NCBI GenBank assembly: GCA_950295325.1
Contig: OX485803.1
Span: 56,993,554-57,057,553 of the forward strand
DNA length: 64,000 nt
Reading direction: 5' to 3'
From: Polytrichum commune
Lineage: Eukaryota > Streptophyta > Polytrichopsida > Polytrichales > Polytrichaceae
Below, in pieces: positions 13,001 to 25,453 of this stretch. How positions within the stretch are numbered: position 1 is the first letter of the stretch; the number at the start of each line of letters is the position of its first letter. The notes below the pieces were generated by a model. That model was not told the DNA's origin. It saw nothing but the letters and a program-made list of their open reading frames with translations, and made no database searches. The translations under genes were made by a program, and so were the position numbers.

Positions 13001-15091
13001 GCTTTGTCAACAAAGTCAATGCCTTTCAAGGAATGACTATGAAGGCCTATGGATACCATCTCAGCTCTTGAAAAAAACTTATGCCCCACATTGAGACCTG
13101 CAGAAAAACAGAAAACAATGCAACATGGTTAGTATTAAACTTTAAGTGCCCAAGATTGGGCAACTTGAATGTGTTTTCTGTATCTTACATTAAATACTTG
13201 TTTGAAATTTTATCCTTCTTGCCTACCATAATCCTAGTTTAGATGATCCATACTTTTTTATTGTACTCTTTCAACTAGAGAGACACATAAATTTGGATAC
13301 AATAACGGATTCTAAAAATTGAACACATATGAACACCATAGTATGAAGAATAGAATAATGAAGTCAAGTGTTGTTTTTGTTGCACCTGGAAAGCTACCAA
13401 TTATCTTCTCAGAGTGGAGAAGCGCTTTGAGCTTAGCCATCTGTACATAACCAACCAAAACACTGAAAATTGAAAATTGCAATTATAGAGATTGACCACA
13501 AACTACACATCTACCTTGATCATTATTTGGAGGGGGGGAGTGGATGTCTCTTATATCCATACATGTTCGATGTTCCAAGAATCGGAACCGCTAAAGGCTA
13601 GAATTAAAGTGCAGGATGTCTGCATCAGATCTCATACTCAGAGTCTAAAGTTGAAATGTGCAAGGAGACAGAAAATGAGTTCTATTGAGAATAGTAAGAG
13701 AACAAGGTTGGCATGCTGATTGAACTATGGTTTGTTGCCCAAGCGTTGGAAGGTCTTATTATGATTTCCTTGACAGGTTCTTGTATCCCGCATTGAGTTT
13801 TGTCTAAATTATTGTGGAGTCCTGTCTATGCCTGGAAGTTGAACAAGTTGGCACTAGGAATTATGCATGCAAGCACAAGGCTGGAATATTTTAGATTTTG
13901 GTGAAGGTAATATAGTCTGATGGGAGGAATAGTTTCACTTGCATCATTAACAACAAAATTTTCTATCTTAAGGAGATAAAACCTCCATCTTGTATTTCTC
14001 TCTTTTTGTTCATCATGCCCAAAAATAAATCCTGCATATCATGCTTCTCACCATTGCCAGGGCCTTCAAATCAGGTCGTTGTAATGCTTTCTTTCCAGAA
14101 CCAGAAGTAGCTCGTTTCTCTGCACGGGTCTTCTCAACCTGGAAGTACACACAGGAAATGTTGGTGGATCAGATGGACATAACATACCAATCAAGTGCTT
14201 GTATACAAGCAGGAGGTAGTGAGATCAAAAGGTTAGAGAAGCGGGAAACCCAAAAAGAAACAGACAGGGACAGAGTCTCGTATAGCTTCAAAGTCCTCTG
14301 ATTCCACTCTTTACTGACACTTTCAAGACGATAGATTGTATGAACTATATTATGCTAGTTAGATTGTGGCAATATCTCAAATTCCACAATTAATACAAGA
14401 ACGAAAAATTTCCAGTTTTGTCAATTATTGTGCGATTATAGAGCTATAGGACTCAACACTTGCAAGACGAAAATAAATCTCAAAGAACTCAAACTACGGG
14501 TTTAGTCTTCACTTCGATACACATAATAATAAAAGGAAAGAAATTTGGATTCATGATGTCAAACATAACAAGCACGGCGAACAAACAGATGAAGAGCAAT
14601 TTGCTATTAGCACATTTTCATGTGGATAAAATGAGGTATATTTTGATTACCTGAGTGGCTCTGAGATGCAGCATGTTGTAGATCCGAAACGTGATTCGAA
14701 TTTGCTTAGCATTTGCCAATCTACTCCGATCTTCCAATATCTTCAAAACACCAACTGTATTGCCATCACTATCATGACATGTAGCATCATGTGCAACCTC
14801 ATTCACATCCATGTGAGAATCTTGCAAGTTGTGCTCTTTCTTGGACTCTACAATCTCTTCACCGTCAACTGGGGAAACTCTCCTACGCTTCTTTCTTCGG
14901 GAGTCTCCCACCACTACTACCCTTGCCCTTGATCTTGATCTCGATCTCTTTCTCTTTGCCATCCATTTAAGAATAGGACGCGGTTCCGGCAAGAGTTTGT
15001 GCTCCACTGCTTTGAGTGAATTCCCTGCAGCTGTACTTAAGAAGTTCTTTCCCGTTCGATTTGGTGACGCCATGGCTAAGTCTAGTACCAA
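7035..15091 (-). CDS. SUVH-type histone H3K9 methyltransferase, 13 coding exons
   Basis: Predicted coding exons (5' to 3'): 15091-14651, 14138-14052, 13440-13386, 13097-12991, 12223-12023, 11426-11325, 10982-10881, 10583-10537, 9885-9696, 9317-9212, 8496-8311, 8035-7817, 7148-7035, about 650 residues. All junctions are GT-AG and phases agree except in exon 9. The N-terminus is basic with RSRSRSR. The SRA domain runs from VGHKFFSRAEM to the GQP region and contains YTGQGGND, which binds methylated cytosine in known SUVH proteins. Pre-SET cysteines include GCSCVGSC and YECGPQCACGPQC. The SET domain has GWGCRSWDYIPAGAF, NHSCDPN and SYDYG. The post-SET CYCGAAEC ends CRKQMF instead of the usual CRGRL-type tail. 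It is expected to act on chromatin as a DNA-methylation-guided H3K9 methylase. Exon 9 is 190 nt where 189 keeps frame; an extra A near the GAC-AAC-AGA stretch shifts from DPPVDN to EFTYIS. Either a lesion or a sequence error. The start could instead be the ATG at 15073. Confidence 0.88.
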
Positions 15092-18000
15092 GTGTTCACT
15101 TATCCTCCCTTCTCAACCCTTTGCAAATGCTTTACAAAATCCTTTCTTCAATAAAGCACAGACTTCCTTCGCCTTTGCCTCGACTCGGCGACAACCACTG
15201 TGAGCTTGACACTAGGAGTAGTGAAGAGACAATTTGCCGTGATAAGTTGAAAGAAGTTTCTAAGGTTCAACTCCAAGCTCCAACTATTGCATGCAGCATC
15301 TTGATGCTCTTAACCTGATTATTCCCACACCCCCAAGTGCTCCCAACTATGAGAGAAAATCACGACTTTATGTTAGCACTGCAAAAAGAAAAGTGATTTT
15401 CATCTACTTTTCATCTGGTTTTCAGTCATCTACTTTGCATCTACTTTCATGAGGCCTATGACGTAGAAGCACATCCAAGTGGAGTCCAGGAGATTAACTC
15501 CTTAGAGTGTAGTGACCTTTGTAAAAAATGGCTAATATCAACATGATGATCAAGTTGGTAGAAAAACTTGAGATTACCTTGCAATACATTCTGAAATAGG
15601 AAAGCAAATTGAGCTCTCTAATCAAAAAGAATTTTTAGCACAAAGCAAATTATGTATTCCAATGTAGAGCATGGTTGAGCAAGTGATTGAATTAGCAACA
15701 TCATGCTCCACTACCATTACAAGGGCCTTCAAACCATGTAATTTTAATGCTCCTATTCCAGATTCAGATCCCCGTTAAGCTCGTAGATATTCCTACATAT
15801 GTCTTCTCGGTCTAGAAGTACCCACAAGTCTTTGCACAAATCCTAGTTTAGGGGGCACTTATTATGTTTGGATCTCTTTTTGCAACTTGATTTATTGGCA
15901 CCAGTACCTCTCTGTTATGCTAGTAGTTGAAGGGGCAAAAAAGGATCCACACCATGACAAAAGTGAGAAATTTCTTATCCACATGGTTCAAGTGCAAACT
16001 TGTGATTGAATTAGCGGAAAGGACAAGTTGTCTACATAGAAGTTGTCTCTTATATAAATGTCCACACAACCACCCCCCCCCCCCCCCCATTTCTCAACCA
16101 TGTAAATGGCATTGACTAACTTAAATGGCAACCACCTTCCATTCTCAAACACTGAGTGTTCTGTTGACCCCCAAATTTACATTTGAATTTGCAGCTTCGA
16201 TCAATGGTGAAACGTCTCTCATTCACATGACCCTCTGGCAGCCCAAAAATTGTATATAAGGGTATTAATTTAATAGCAAATGCACAAGTCATTCATCATG
16301 ATATTGAAGTGTGGCTGTCTGTAGACACAAGTTCAACTTTGTGATTAGTACAAATGCAATACATCGCAAGGCTTGACTCCCTTACTACAAATTTTGGTTT
16401 GTGCACTAGAAGGCAATAATTTAGGTGCTCCAATCTAATAGCATGGCATGCCAGTGCATGAAATCATAGCGTTTCTAAAGATTATCAAGCCTGCAGTGGT
16501 AACTGAACAAAGAACAGTAGCATCTCTTGAGAATCTCGGATCATAAGAGTCACCAAAGCTTTTTGGGAAATGATTCCACCTTTTTTGCCGTCTGGCACAT
16601 GGAGACCTTTCGAATCCCGGCAAAACCTCTATTTCGGATGCACATGAAGAAGCCTTGATATCGATGGTGAAGGTTAGTATCAATACTAACACTGCCAGTG
16701 ATGATATGGATTGAAGTTAATATGCCTTGAAGTTATGCAAATGTGGAATTCTATCTTCAGGTCTAGTACAAGCATTGATTTGGTTTGTTTTCTACCGTAC
16801 ATGTACCATAAAATTGTGTACTACTAATTGAATCTCTGCAACAGGATTTTTGTTTCTTCATGTTCAAACACTAGAAGCCACTTGCAGCTTCACTACTGGA
16901 TTTTGGACTCTAAAGGCCTTTGAGTTTAACATTTTCTTTGAAATGATTCATTGCTTATCCAAAATCAATTCTTGAAATGGTCTCAAGTCCTCATTCCATG
17001 CTATCCCCTCCTCCAAGTAAAAAATATGAATGCTATGAGGCTATTCTGTAATTCACATCTTCTATGGACAAACGAAACTTGATGAATCTCTGGTGTGTCA
17101 AAAATTAAGCTTCCAGTTTAGCATATTCTAGTCCAAACTCCAGTGCAAAACTTCCTGATGTTGTTGTACCAATATTTTTGAATATACTGAATTCCTCCTG
17201 GAGTCAACATGCAAGGCAAAGTTCAACTGCAGGCCCGCTACAAAGCACAAATACATTATCACCCAGTCCAGAACAGTAACAAACACATCCAGGTAGATGC
17301 ATGCCTCGAGTTGAGAGCATTGTAGTTGCTGGTAAGGAATATCACATGGTCTTAAAAGGAAGAAGGTTTGTCTGTACAAAGCAGATACCTAAAACAAATT
17401 TATAAAATTTGGTTTGTTCTGCTATCCCCAAGCTCACATAATGCTCTGATAATCTTGGTAGTGTCTCTAATTCATTACTAGTCATGACAAACTGACATTA
17501 TCTCTTGTTACTGGAGATGGACCTGTATGGCAATATAGACATGGACCTTTACATAATAGTGCAGTAGCAACTTCTTTTAACAAGATATTGCAGCCATGCA
17601 ATTGTAACAAGTTCTATAAAGATCAAAATGCGGAACAAAAAACCTCAAAAACTGTGCAAACAAGTGGATAACAACATGTGGATGTTCTGTAGAACGTATG
17701 TACCATTCATTATGATACTAATCAAATATCTATATCAAGTATATTCAAGCTTCGAATATCTTAGCTTTCAAGCTTTGCTTATTTTCAGCTTTAAACACCC
17801 AAAAAAACTTGGAAAGAGTTTCAATAACCTAATAGAGTTACCTTGAAAGCAGGTTAAAGGCACTGAGCTTTGTTTAAGTGAATCTAGACATATTCTCAAA
17901 ATCTTGACTTCTTGGTTGCTTCAATTCTACTATACTAGGATCCTACAAGACACTTCTAATATACCTGAATCCTATGGAAGATATGTGAATCCTTAATGAC

Positions 18001-18439
18001 TACTTGATTTTTATGTTGTTAAAATATGATGAAAAAATCAAATCATCAATTATTGATGTTACTTATATATGAATAAATTTTGAATGATATAGGTACAATC
18101 AAAACAACTACTATACTATTAGCATTACCAACTGTGCAAATTCTATCCAAGGATCTTACCGCACAATCCTATCATAAGATCCTATGATAAAGTGGTCATG
18201 TTATAATTTTAGACGTGAACTTAGTCTAGTTTTACTTGAATATGTGTTCTTAGTGAACGTTAAAAAATTCTCTTAGTTAAGTTATGGCTCACCTCTCACT
18301 TGTCAAAATCTAAAACAATAGTGGAGGAAAACCCATTCTTTCTCACCAATATGAATAGCCACTTTTCTACTTGTGAAACTTGATTTGCAGAGTGCATTAC
18401 AACAAACATCACCATCTCCACTTTTTGCTTTTCTTTGCA

Positions 18440-18560
18440 CAAAACACTCTCCTCCCTTGGCTCAGATGTACATTGCAATGCCAACTTTGCATTGCAAGGA
18501 TGTCGTCAAGTCGCCCATCAATTTCATTCTGACTCATTGCCCGTGCGTGTGGGGGCCAAT
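18440..18560 (+). repeat. Dispersed repeat, GCAAGGATGT..GAGTCGCCC family
   Basis: A block with TTGCATTGCAAGGATGTCG then AAGTCGCCCATCAATTTCA. It recurs with changes at 19490-19830, where it is itself tandemly repeated around TTGCCGTGTTGATTCAG, and at 54505-54640. Its nature is unknown; it is likely non-coding transposon debris. Confidence 0.55.
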
Positions 18561-19489
18561 CAAGCTTTTCACTTGCAAGTTGCTATCTTCTGGGTGTTGA
18601 GGAGTAATCCAAGCTTGTAGAAATTTCAACAACCTCTTCACTTGCATCTCGTTGTAGAATACAAATCTAGCCCCTCCCCTCCCCTCCCCTTCTTGTGTGT
18701 TGAACAAGACACAGATGTATTGTTTAAGAATTCGAGCTTTCTTTTAGTGCCAATTCGTTGATAATAGAATTGGGTGTTTCTCATTTCAAGTCTGTGTGAC
18801 CAAAAATCCTTTTATTACATTGCAGTTGGATGTTGAATTTTTGGGAGACTTTTTATATAACTTAGTGCACAATCATACCTTGCTAAGTCATGCACTATTA
18901 GATTAAGCTAACAAACTTGTGACCACTATAACTGTGATCAACATCCATACCTGCATGTTAGCGCCACCTCTTAACATCTTGGTAACCTATTGTGGTTTAT
19001 GAATTTGCCCGCTCTAATTGGAAAAAGTTGGAGGTTGAATAATTGGATAATATCCATGCCAACCTCCAATGCATTGGTAGCAACCTTGTTTGTAACATTC
19101 AAGCATTGATGGGTAAGTTAATTTTAGTTAGGGCCATTTTTGACATGATTCACTTAGTATGCAAATCTGTGACTTAAACACATTGTTTTATTTCTTATTT
19201 TAAAGTAATTTTAAATCATTGAAAGACCCTCTCGGATGCTTAGGGATTAACTCATGTACAAATTGTTGTGCACATGGATCTTGATTGGCTTAAGAGAATG
19301 AAACAAGTGTGAAGAGGAATCATGGATAGTTAGTAAATACCAGCTAGTCTCCAATGCATTGATAGCAAACTTGCCTCTTCGTAATATTCAACCATTGTAT
19401 AACATCCCAACAAACATCACACTCTTAAGTTTTTCTAAATTCTTACATTCTCTTAAAGTTGATGTTGTCCAAGTTATTTGAAACTCTTT

Positions 19490-19830
19490 GCCGTGTTGAT
19501 TCAGATTGAGAGTGAGTCCATTGGACCTCTTTGCCGTATTGATTCAGATTGAGAATGAGTCCATTGGACCTCTTTGCTTTACAAAGATGTGGTTGAGCCG
19601 CCCTTCCATCTCAATCAATTTCTACTTTCTTACTTTTTTGAAGTGGATGTTGTCCTTCAAAACTCTTTGCCGTGTTGATTCAGGTTGAAAGTGAGTCCAT
19701 TGCACATCTTTGCATTACAAGGATGTGGTTGAGTCACCCCTCCGTTCAATTAGTTTATGTTATCTTGTTTCTTGATGTTAATGTTGTCCTTCAAAACTCT
19801 TTGCCATGTTGATTCAAGTGTGAAAGTCTC
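19490..19830 (+). repeat. Tandem and dispersed repeat, same family
   Basis: CTCTTTGCCGTGTTGATTCAG followed by GAGTCCATTG occurs about four times with variable spacers. Two of the copies are followed by the AAGGATGTGGTTGAG block shared with 18440-18560 and 54505-54640. Confidence 0.6.
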
Positions 19831-20262
19831 AATTTGCAAGTGTAGGGGATTCTTATCTAACACTATATTCGTTAATTGGAGACTTTTGAAAGTCTCAAAA
19901 TAAAATATGCCCATAGTTTGGGATGCCAATATTGTGGGCATACGGAATATTGGAAACATCAAGAACATGACGATTTAAAAATTCGTACGTAAAGGATATT
20001 CTTATTACTAAAAATAGAGAATTTCAATTAAAATGAAAAGTGAGCTCCATGTGGAAAATAACAATCCACTCCAAAAAAAAACAAATGGTTTATGTCATTA
20101 TAGAGTTTGGGGTGCGCATCCCATAAGTAAGGCTCTTATGAATTTGGATGGCACATCCCAAACGTATACCACAATGGAGTGTGACAAGTCCACTAAGTCT
20201 ATTAAAAACCAAATCTACTAATCGCCCATGTTTTTCGCCATTAACTCCCACCTATGTTATGT

Positions 20263-23200
20263 TTACACATCTCCATCTTCCGCTTCATATCCATTCTCGA
20301 CGTCATTTTCTGCCGCTGCAATACGTGCCAAGTTGTCTTTGGCAAAATCTATATGTTTTTGGGGGATGGTCATTGTTTCTGTTTTGGACCCTTTGCGCGG
20401 CTTCCAAGCACAAAGTATAGTATCCGTGTTTATCCAAACCGGTGTGTACGCTGAGTCCACTGTCCACTTAAAATTCTTTTTGGTGTCCCAACCTAAATAA
20501 GTGCGTAACACGTTCTGGTCTTTAGTACTTGGACAACAATATTCCACCTCAATCTGACGAAAGTTGGGGCTAGTTCAAACAAAATTGGGTGAAGACAATG
20601 CTTTCACCAACCAAATTGGCTTGGGATGTTCCTCATCCCCTGCTCGTACAAGGACCAAATAACCTTCATGGCAATCAACACCTACATGAAACGACGGTGC
20701 CGGTCGATTGCGGGCAGGGCCAACGTAATGCTCGTCCATTGCGAACTCTTCACGAACGTCTCCATTGCTAAAAACCATGGTGTCGGACTCGACAAACGGC
20801 AAACGACTTTGTGGCCAAAATCCTTGTGTTAAAGTTGTACGGATGTCACCACCAAGTGTCATTAGGGCGGAACGAATGCGATCCCAATACGCAATCAAAG
20901 GTTCATGAGTATCTCTAACACATCTAGTAATGTCCTCCTCACACAACTCTTTCCAATATTCAATGAATCCGGATATGCCTTTGATGATTTCCGGCCCATT
21001 CCTCATGGGGTCGGGTTTGCAAGGCTTTGGATCCCCATCCGGGAGCAAACATTTGCCATCATTGTCTTGACGCCATACAAGTATACCATCATCCGGGCCC
21101 CAATTAGGAGATGTGCACAAAAGCTTGAATTGCATGGCTAGCAGACCATCATCCCTTATATAGAATCGGAATTGTTGTGCTTTGGTATGCCCCACCAAAC
21201 GGTCCCCTCCCTTCAACATGTATGACTTGATGAAGGCCTTGAAATCTGGTACTTCCTCAATCATGTGCGGAATTACTGGCATATGGTCCAAATCCATATA
21301 CGATTTCATAAAAAGAGATATGGTTGGAAAATCTTCTTCATGCAACTTCATGCTCCACCGTCCGAATGATGCATCAATGTCGTCGTGTGTATGTCCCACC
21401 ATAAAAAATGACACAAACACCTCCTTGAAGATTCCTTTCGCCACGAGCAATGACCAAAAACAAAATACATATCGACATTTGTTGTCTTTCGCGCAATTAT
21501 CAAGTTGAACGTGAAGAGTTGGAGGCAATGGTTTTGCACAAATAGGTTCTCCCGGTGGTTCTGGCAATGACGACATACAAACCTCCTTCCCCGCAAGCAC
21601 TGCTTCGTAAAGGGGTGTCGTTCCACAACCATCAAAAAGTGCACGTGATGAATGTAACGGCAGCTTCTCCAGATCGCGCAAGAGTTTGCAAATGAACCCA
21701 CTGTGTGGTTAGCATCGCCAGGGTAAAAATCCAACCCATAATGGGCATACTTTACGTCTCCATGGCCGTGGGCAATCATCCCTGCGGAAAAAAACAAACG
21801 ATGCTTGAACAACAACAATAACAACGACAACTCCAAACGGAGGTATGAAATTGGACATTTGACAAACATACCCAGTAAAATTTGAGAGAATTTGAATACA
21901 TATTTGTGATTCAATACAAACCTGTGACAGATACGGGCAACTTGAAGAGACCATCCGTGGCCTTTATTTTGCGTGCATAACAAGGGCATGCGGTCTTGGC
22001 GTGGTCCATTTTATCATGGATGATTGTTAGAACCTCTGTAGGCCTCATTATGGATAGAGCATGGTTCTTGTAGTAATCTTGACGGTGAGCCTCTTGGTTG
22101 TTGACATGTTCAATATATTTTGCTTGGTGTCTAGTGTAGGATTCGGTGCCTATAGGGTGGGCGTTTCGAAGACCTTTGTATTTTTCACACGTCGTACACC
22201 TAGCGAACTTGTACCCAGGTCTCTTCAAAATGTATTCGGCAAACTGTTGGTTTTTAATCACACTCAACTTGGACAAAGAAATGGGCCCACATCCCGCTAT
22301 ACGACCCACTTCATTGATGTCCGTTAATATGTTCTTCCATTTTGTACCCGTGGGCAACACCATTTGTACAACTTTCTCCCCTGACGACAATGTCCTCGTC
22401 TTGTGGGGCATTGCATCGGCCAATGGGACTATGATGGTGGAGAGTGTCGCGGAGGCTTGGAGTGTAGCCTCCCTAGATTTCTTTGTGCCCGAATTGCCAT
22501 GAAATCGAGAGCGGCGACCCAACGATGAATACTTTTGAAACCTATAAAAGTCAGACTTTGACACGGCGTGGATAGTATACCACGCAGTACAACACACTTC
22601 CACATTTTCAAGTGTGACCACCTTATGCCCATGGGTGTCAATGTGGACATTTCTGTGGACCTCGAGTTTCTTTGCCGATCTCATACGGAAATCCGCAAGC
22701 CACATCTCTTGACGTAGGGACTTAATTTTCTCCCGCGGGAAAAATTGGCAACATTTCCTCTCGCAACAGTCCTTGGCGGACACAAGACGGATAGATTCGT
22801 CTCCCAATATGCGATCCCGTCGACGTTATTTATCTCCACGAGGCACACGGTTAAAATCATATCTGTGTAGGCCTTTGCGAGGACGTATTTTGGCCAACAA
22901 AGCTAATTGCGTTTGCTTATGGCGGCGCTCATGGTCCAACAAGCTTACTCCGTCATGGAGAACCCGACAAAGAGGCCATCGACGTAAAGAAAATCTCCAT
23001 GTCACCGAGACGTCAAGCGGAAGCAAAGAATTCAAGATGCACACACCCACATCATCGGGACCAAGGGGGTTGGCATCCACACAATCACGGGGATCGGAGT
23101 TTCTACATATGCCATCTGCCACCGGGATACCAACATCGTTGAAAAGAACAACATCAAGGCCCACCCATTGCTCCCTACCGAAACCGGCACATAACGGAAT

Positions 23201-23398
23201 GTCATCATTGTCATCCCCGGAACGTATAGATTATTCGTGCGCTTCAAATGATTCGTGGGAGGATGCATCCACAAACCCACCCATGGCATTTGCCATGCCA
23301 TGACTACCCGCCGATGCCGAAGATAGTTCACAGTCACCATCGGAAGAGGAAGCTTTTGTGGACAACTCCAATGAACTATATCCAACGTGCATCGCCAT
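20263..23398 (-). pseudogene. DUF7869-type transposase-like gene, broken
   Basis: Two exons are predicted: 23398-21922, then an intron with GTTTGT donor and TTCCGCAG acceptor, then 21781-20263. The product would be about 1,000 residues. Visible features are a CTTCEKYKG zinc-knuckle-like stretch, a D-x-N motif (VQLDNCAKDN), then GHTHDDIDASFGRWS, the pattern I associate with DUF7869 proteins of plant and oomycete mobile elements. They are suspected DDE-like nucleases, though the activity is unproven. Breaks: in-frame TAA at 23231-23233 and 22826-22828, a probable 1-nt deletion near 21688 (FAN to LLRDLE), and an in-frame TGA at 20575-20577 inside what looks like a small duplication of SSPNF. It is therefore not expected to make a full protein. 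Its 5' end faces the palindrome cluster at 25.4-26.8 kb, now separated from it by LTR copy 2. A second decayed copy is at 5530-6310. Confidence 0.75.
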
Positions 23399-24104
23399 CC
23401 AACCTAAACAAACCACCAATAAATGACCAACACAACAACAACCGCAATGCATACTGTGAGCCCAAAATGGTGCCCACATGTGGTGATTAACTCTTTGAAA
23501 CCAATTTTAGTTTGACTTTGATGTGTTATGATTATTCACAAAACATAAAAAGAGTGAAGTATGGTGTGGATTTAAGTTTAGGCATTAGAATGTGTTGTGT
23601 AGTTATTTCAAGGTTTGATTTCAATAAGAGGATGCCTTGATGACGTGAGTAAAGGGTAAGGTGAGGCAAGGTGAGCTCCGCGGGTTAAATGCCCACTTTT
23701 GGATCCACCTTGGTAGTTTAGGAAGAAGGAAGCTTGGTGGAAGGGGATTAATCCCTACTTTGAAGGTGAAGGTTAAGGGATTGTGATTGGAGGTGCTAAT
23801 CCTCCCACCCTATCCTCACCTCTCTCTCCCTCTCTCCCTCTCTCCCTCTTTGCTACTTAAGGTGTTCTTTCTCTCATTTGCAACTCTCTCCATCAAGCGC
23901 TCTCAAGGGAGCAAGCTCTTAAAGAGCTTGAGCCACGTGTGTGTGACATTAGTTTTAGTGAAGTTAGTTAGTTAAGCTCTCTCTCTCAAGGCCTCCCAAG
24001 TGAGGGAGCTCTAGAGCTTAAGTTTACATGTAGTGATTAGGTGGTAGTAGCAAAATTAGTGTGTTAGATTAGTTCATGACTTAGGAGCAAGGAAAAGAAG
24101 AACA

Positions 24105-24126
24105 AAAAAAAAAAAAAAAAAAAAAA
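24105..24126 (+). repeat. Poly-A tract inside LTR copy 2
   Basis: A run of about 22 A residues just before the minisatellite. Copy 1 lacks it. Confidence 0.85.
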
Positions 24127-24199
24127 ACCTTTGATTAGTGAATTAGAGGGGTTGCATTAAGGGTAGCTAGCCAAATAGAATTAGCATATAGTCAATAGG

Positions 24200-24750
24200 A
24201 CCCTTGCTGGCCTTAGGATGTGGAGCCAAGACTGTAACCTTTGCTAGTTCAGGCTGTGGAGCCGAGACTGTAACCTTTGCTGGTTCAGGCTGTGGAGCCG
24301 AGACTGTAACCTTTGCTGGTTTCAGCTGGAGCAGCCGAGACTGCTGACCTTTCTGGTTCAGGCTGTGGAGCCGAAACTGTAACCTTTGTTGGTTTCAGCT
24401 GTGGAGCCGAGACCGTGACCTTTGTTGGTTTCAGCTGGAGCAGCCGCGACTGCTGACCTTCTGGTTCAGGCTGTGGGGCCAAGACTGTAACCTTTGCTGG
24501 TTTCAGCTGGAGCAGCCGCGACTGCTGACCTTCTGGTTCAGGCTGTGGGGCCGAGACTATAACCTTTGCTGGTTTCAGCTGGAGCAGCCGAGACTGCTAA
24601 CCTTCTGGTTCAGGCTGTGGGGCCGAGACTGTAACCTTTGCTGGTTTCAGCTGGAGCGGCCGAGACTGCTGACCTTTCTGGTTCAGGCTGTGGAGCCGAG
24701 ACCGTAACCTTTGCTGGTATAAGCTGGGCAGCCGAGACTGTGACCTTGCT
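24200..24750 (+). repeat. Approximately 36/72-bp minisatellite inside LTR copy 2
   Basis: Alternating half-units of about 36 bases: one with GTGGAGCCGAGACTGTAACC and one with GAGCAGCCGAGACTGCTGACC, joined by CTGGTT(T)CAG. It sits at the position in the LTR where copy 1 carries a different 35-bp array. Confidence 0.87.
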
Positions 24751-25453
24751 GGTATTAAGAGTACTAAGTTGTGGAATCCGAGGCTATCAAGGGGCCGCCG
24801 GTAACTAGGTGGGAGTTGTACCCATGGCTAATTAGACAGTTGGTAGAATTAGTGAGCTAAGGCTAAAATTGTGTGGAGGGTGCCACTAAACTACCCAATA
24901 GGGTGTTAGACCAATCGTAAACTAGAATAGTTATTAGGCAAGTGTTAGGCTCAATAGGATAGGCAAGGAGTGTGGAAGTCTCATATGATTAAATGTAACA
25001 TTGACTATAGAATAAAGTGTTTTTCAACACTTGCACCTATCGTTCAAAATAACTTACTTGCATTATTAATGGAGAATGTGAAGGACTCTTGCAATGGCAA
25101 GATAGATGGGGTGAAGATCAAAAGAGTAAGGGGAATGTCCGTAAGGGCATGCGCGGCTAAAGCCGCGGGTTGGACTCTTGAGAAAGCCAACTCTAGCACA
25201 AGCCTAGAGGCCAACATTAATAAAGCACAATGAGTGATACAATACGTGTTCATTCGAACATGAAAAATTCCTTGCATATGGTTCAATGTTGTAATAGATA
25301 ATGTGATTCTCAAAGTCATCACCCGGACTAGGACGCTTAAGGGTGGTGGATTTGGCCTCACACATACAAAAGTGGATACGAGATATGCCTACATATATGG
25401 CTGAAAAATCACAACCAACACTCGACACACCGTTGAGGGACCTCACATATGAA

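Larger units (their letters stand above)
15092..20262. other. Spacer upstream of SUVH with dispersed repeats
   Basis: This should hold the SUVH promoter (immediately above 15091), but I see no decisive element. It contains a C homopolymer tract (about 16073-16088), a CCCCT run near 18662-18691, and a 16435-16715 segment whose AGGTTAGTATCAATACTAAC motif recurs near 58830 and 59100. No convincing gene was found. Confidence 0.5.
23455..25362 (+). mobile_element. Solo-LTR-like element, copy 2
   Basis: It starts TGTGAGCCCAAA, ends TTTGGCCTCACA, and is flanked by the perfect 5-bp duplication CATAC (23450-23454 and 25363-25367). Outside the minisatellite it is closely similar to copy 1 throughout, including the CTCTCT tract and the TAAAGCCGCGGGTTGGACTC block near the 3' end. 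The duplications differ between copies, so they are independent insertions. It landed between the DUF7869-type gene and the palindrome cluster. Confidence 0.85.

Noticed and set aside
14829-15318. Plus-strand open frames over the SUVH start
   Set aside because: They are antisense to the first SUVH exon and lack independent support.
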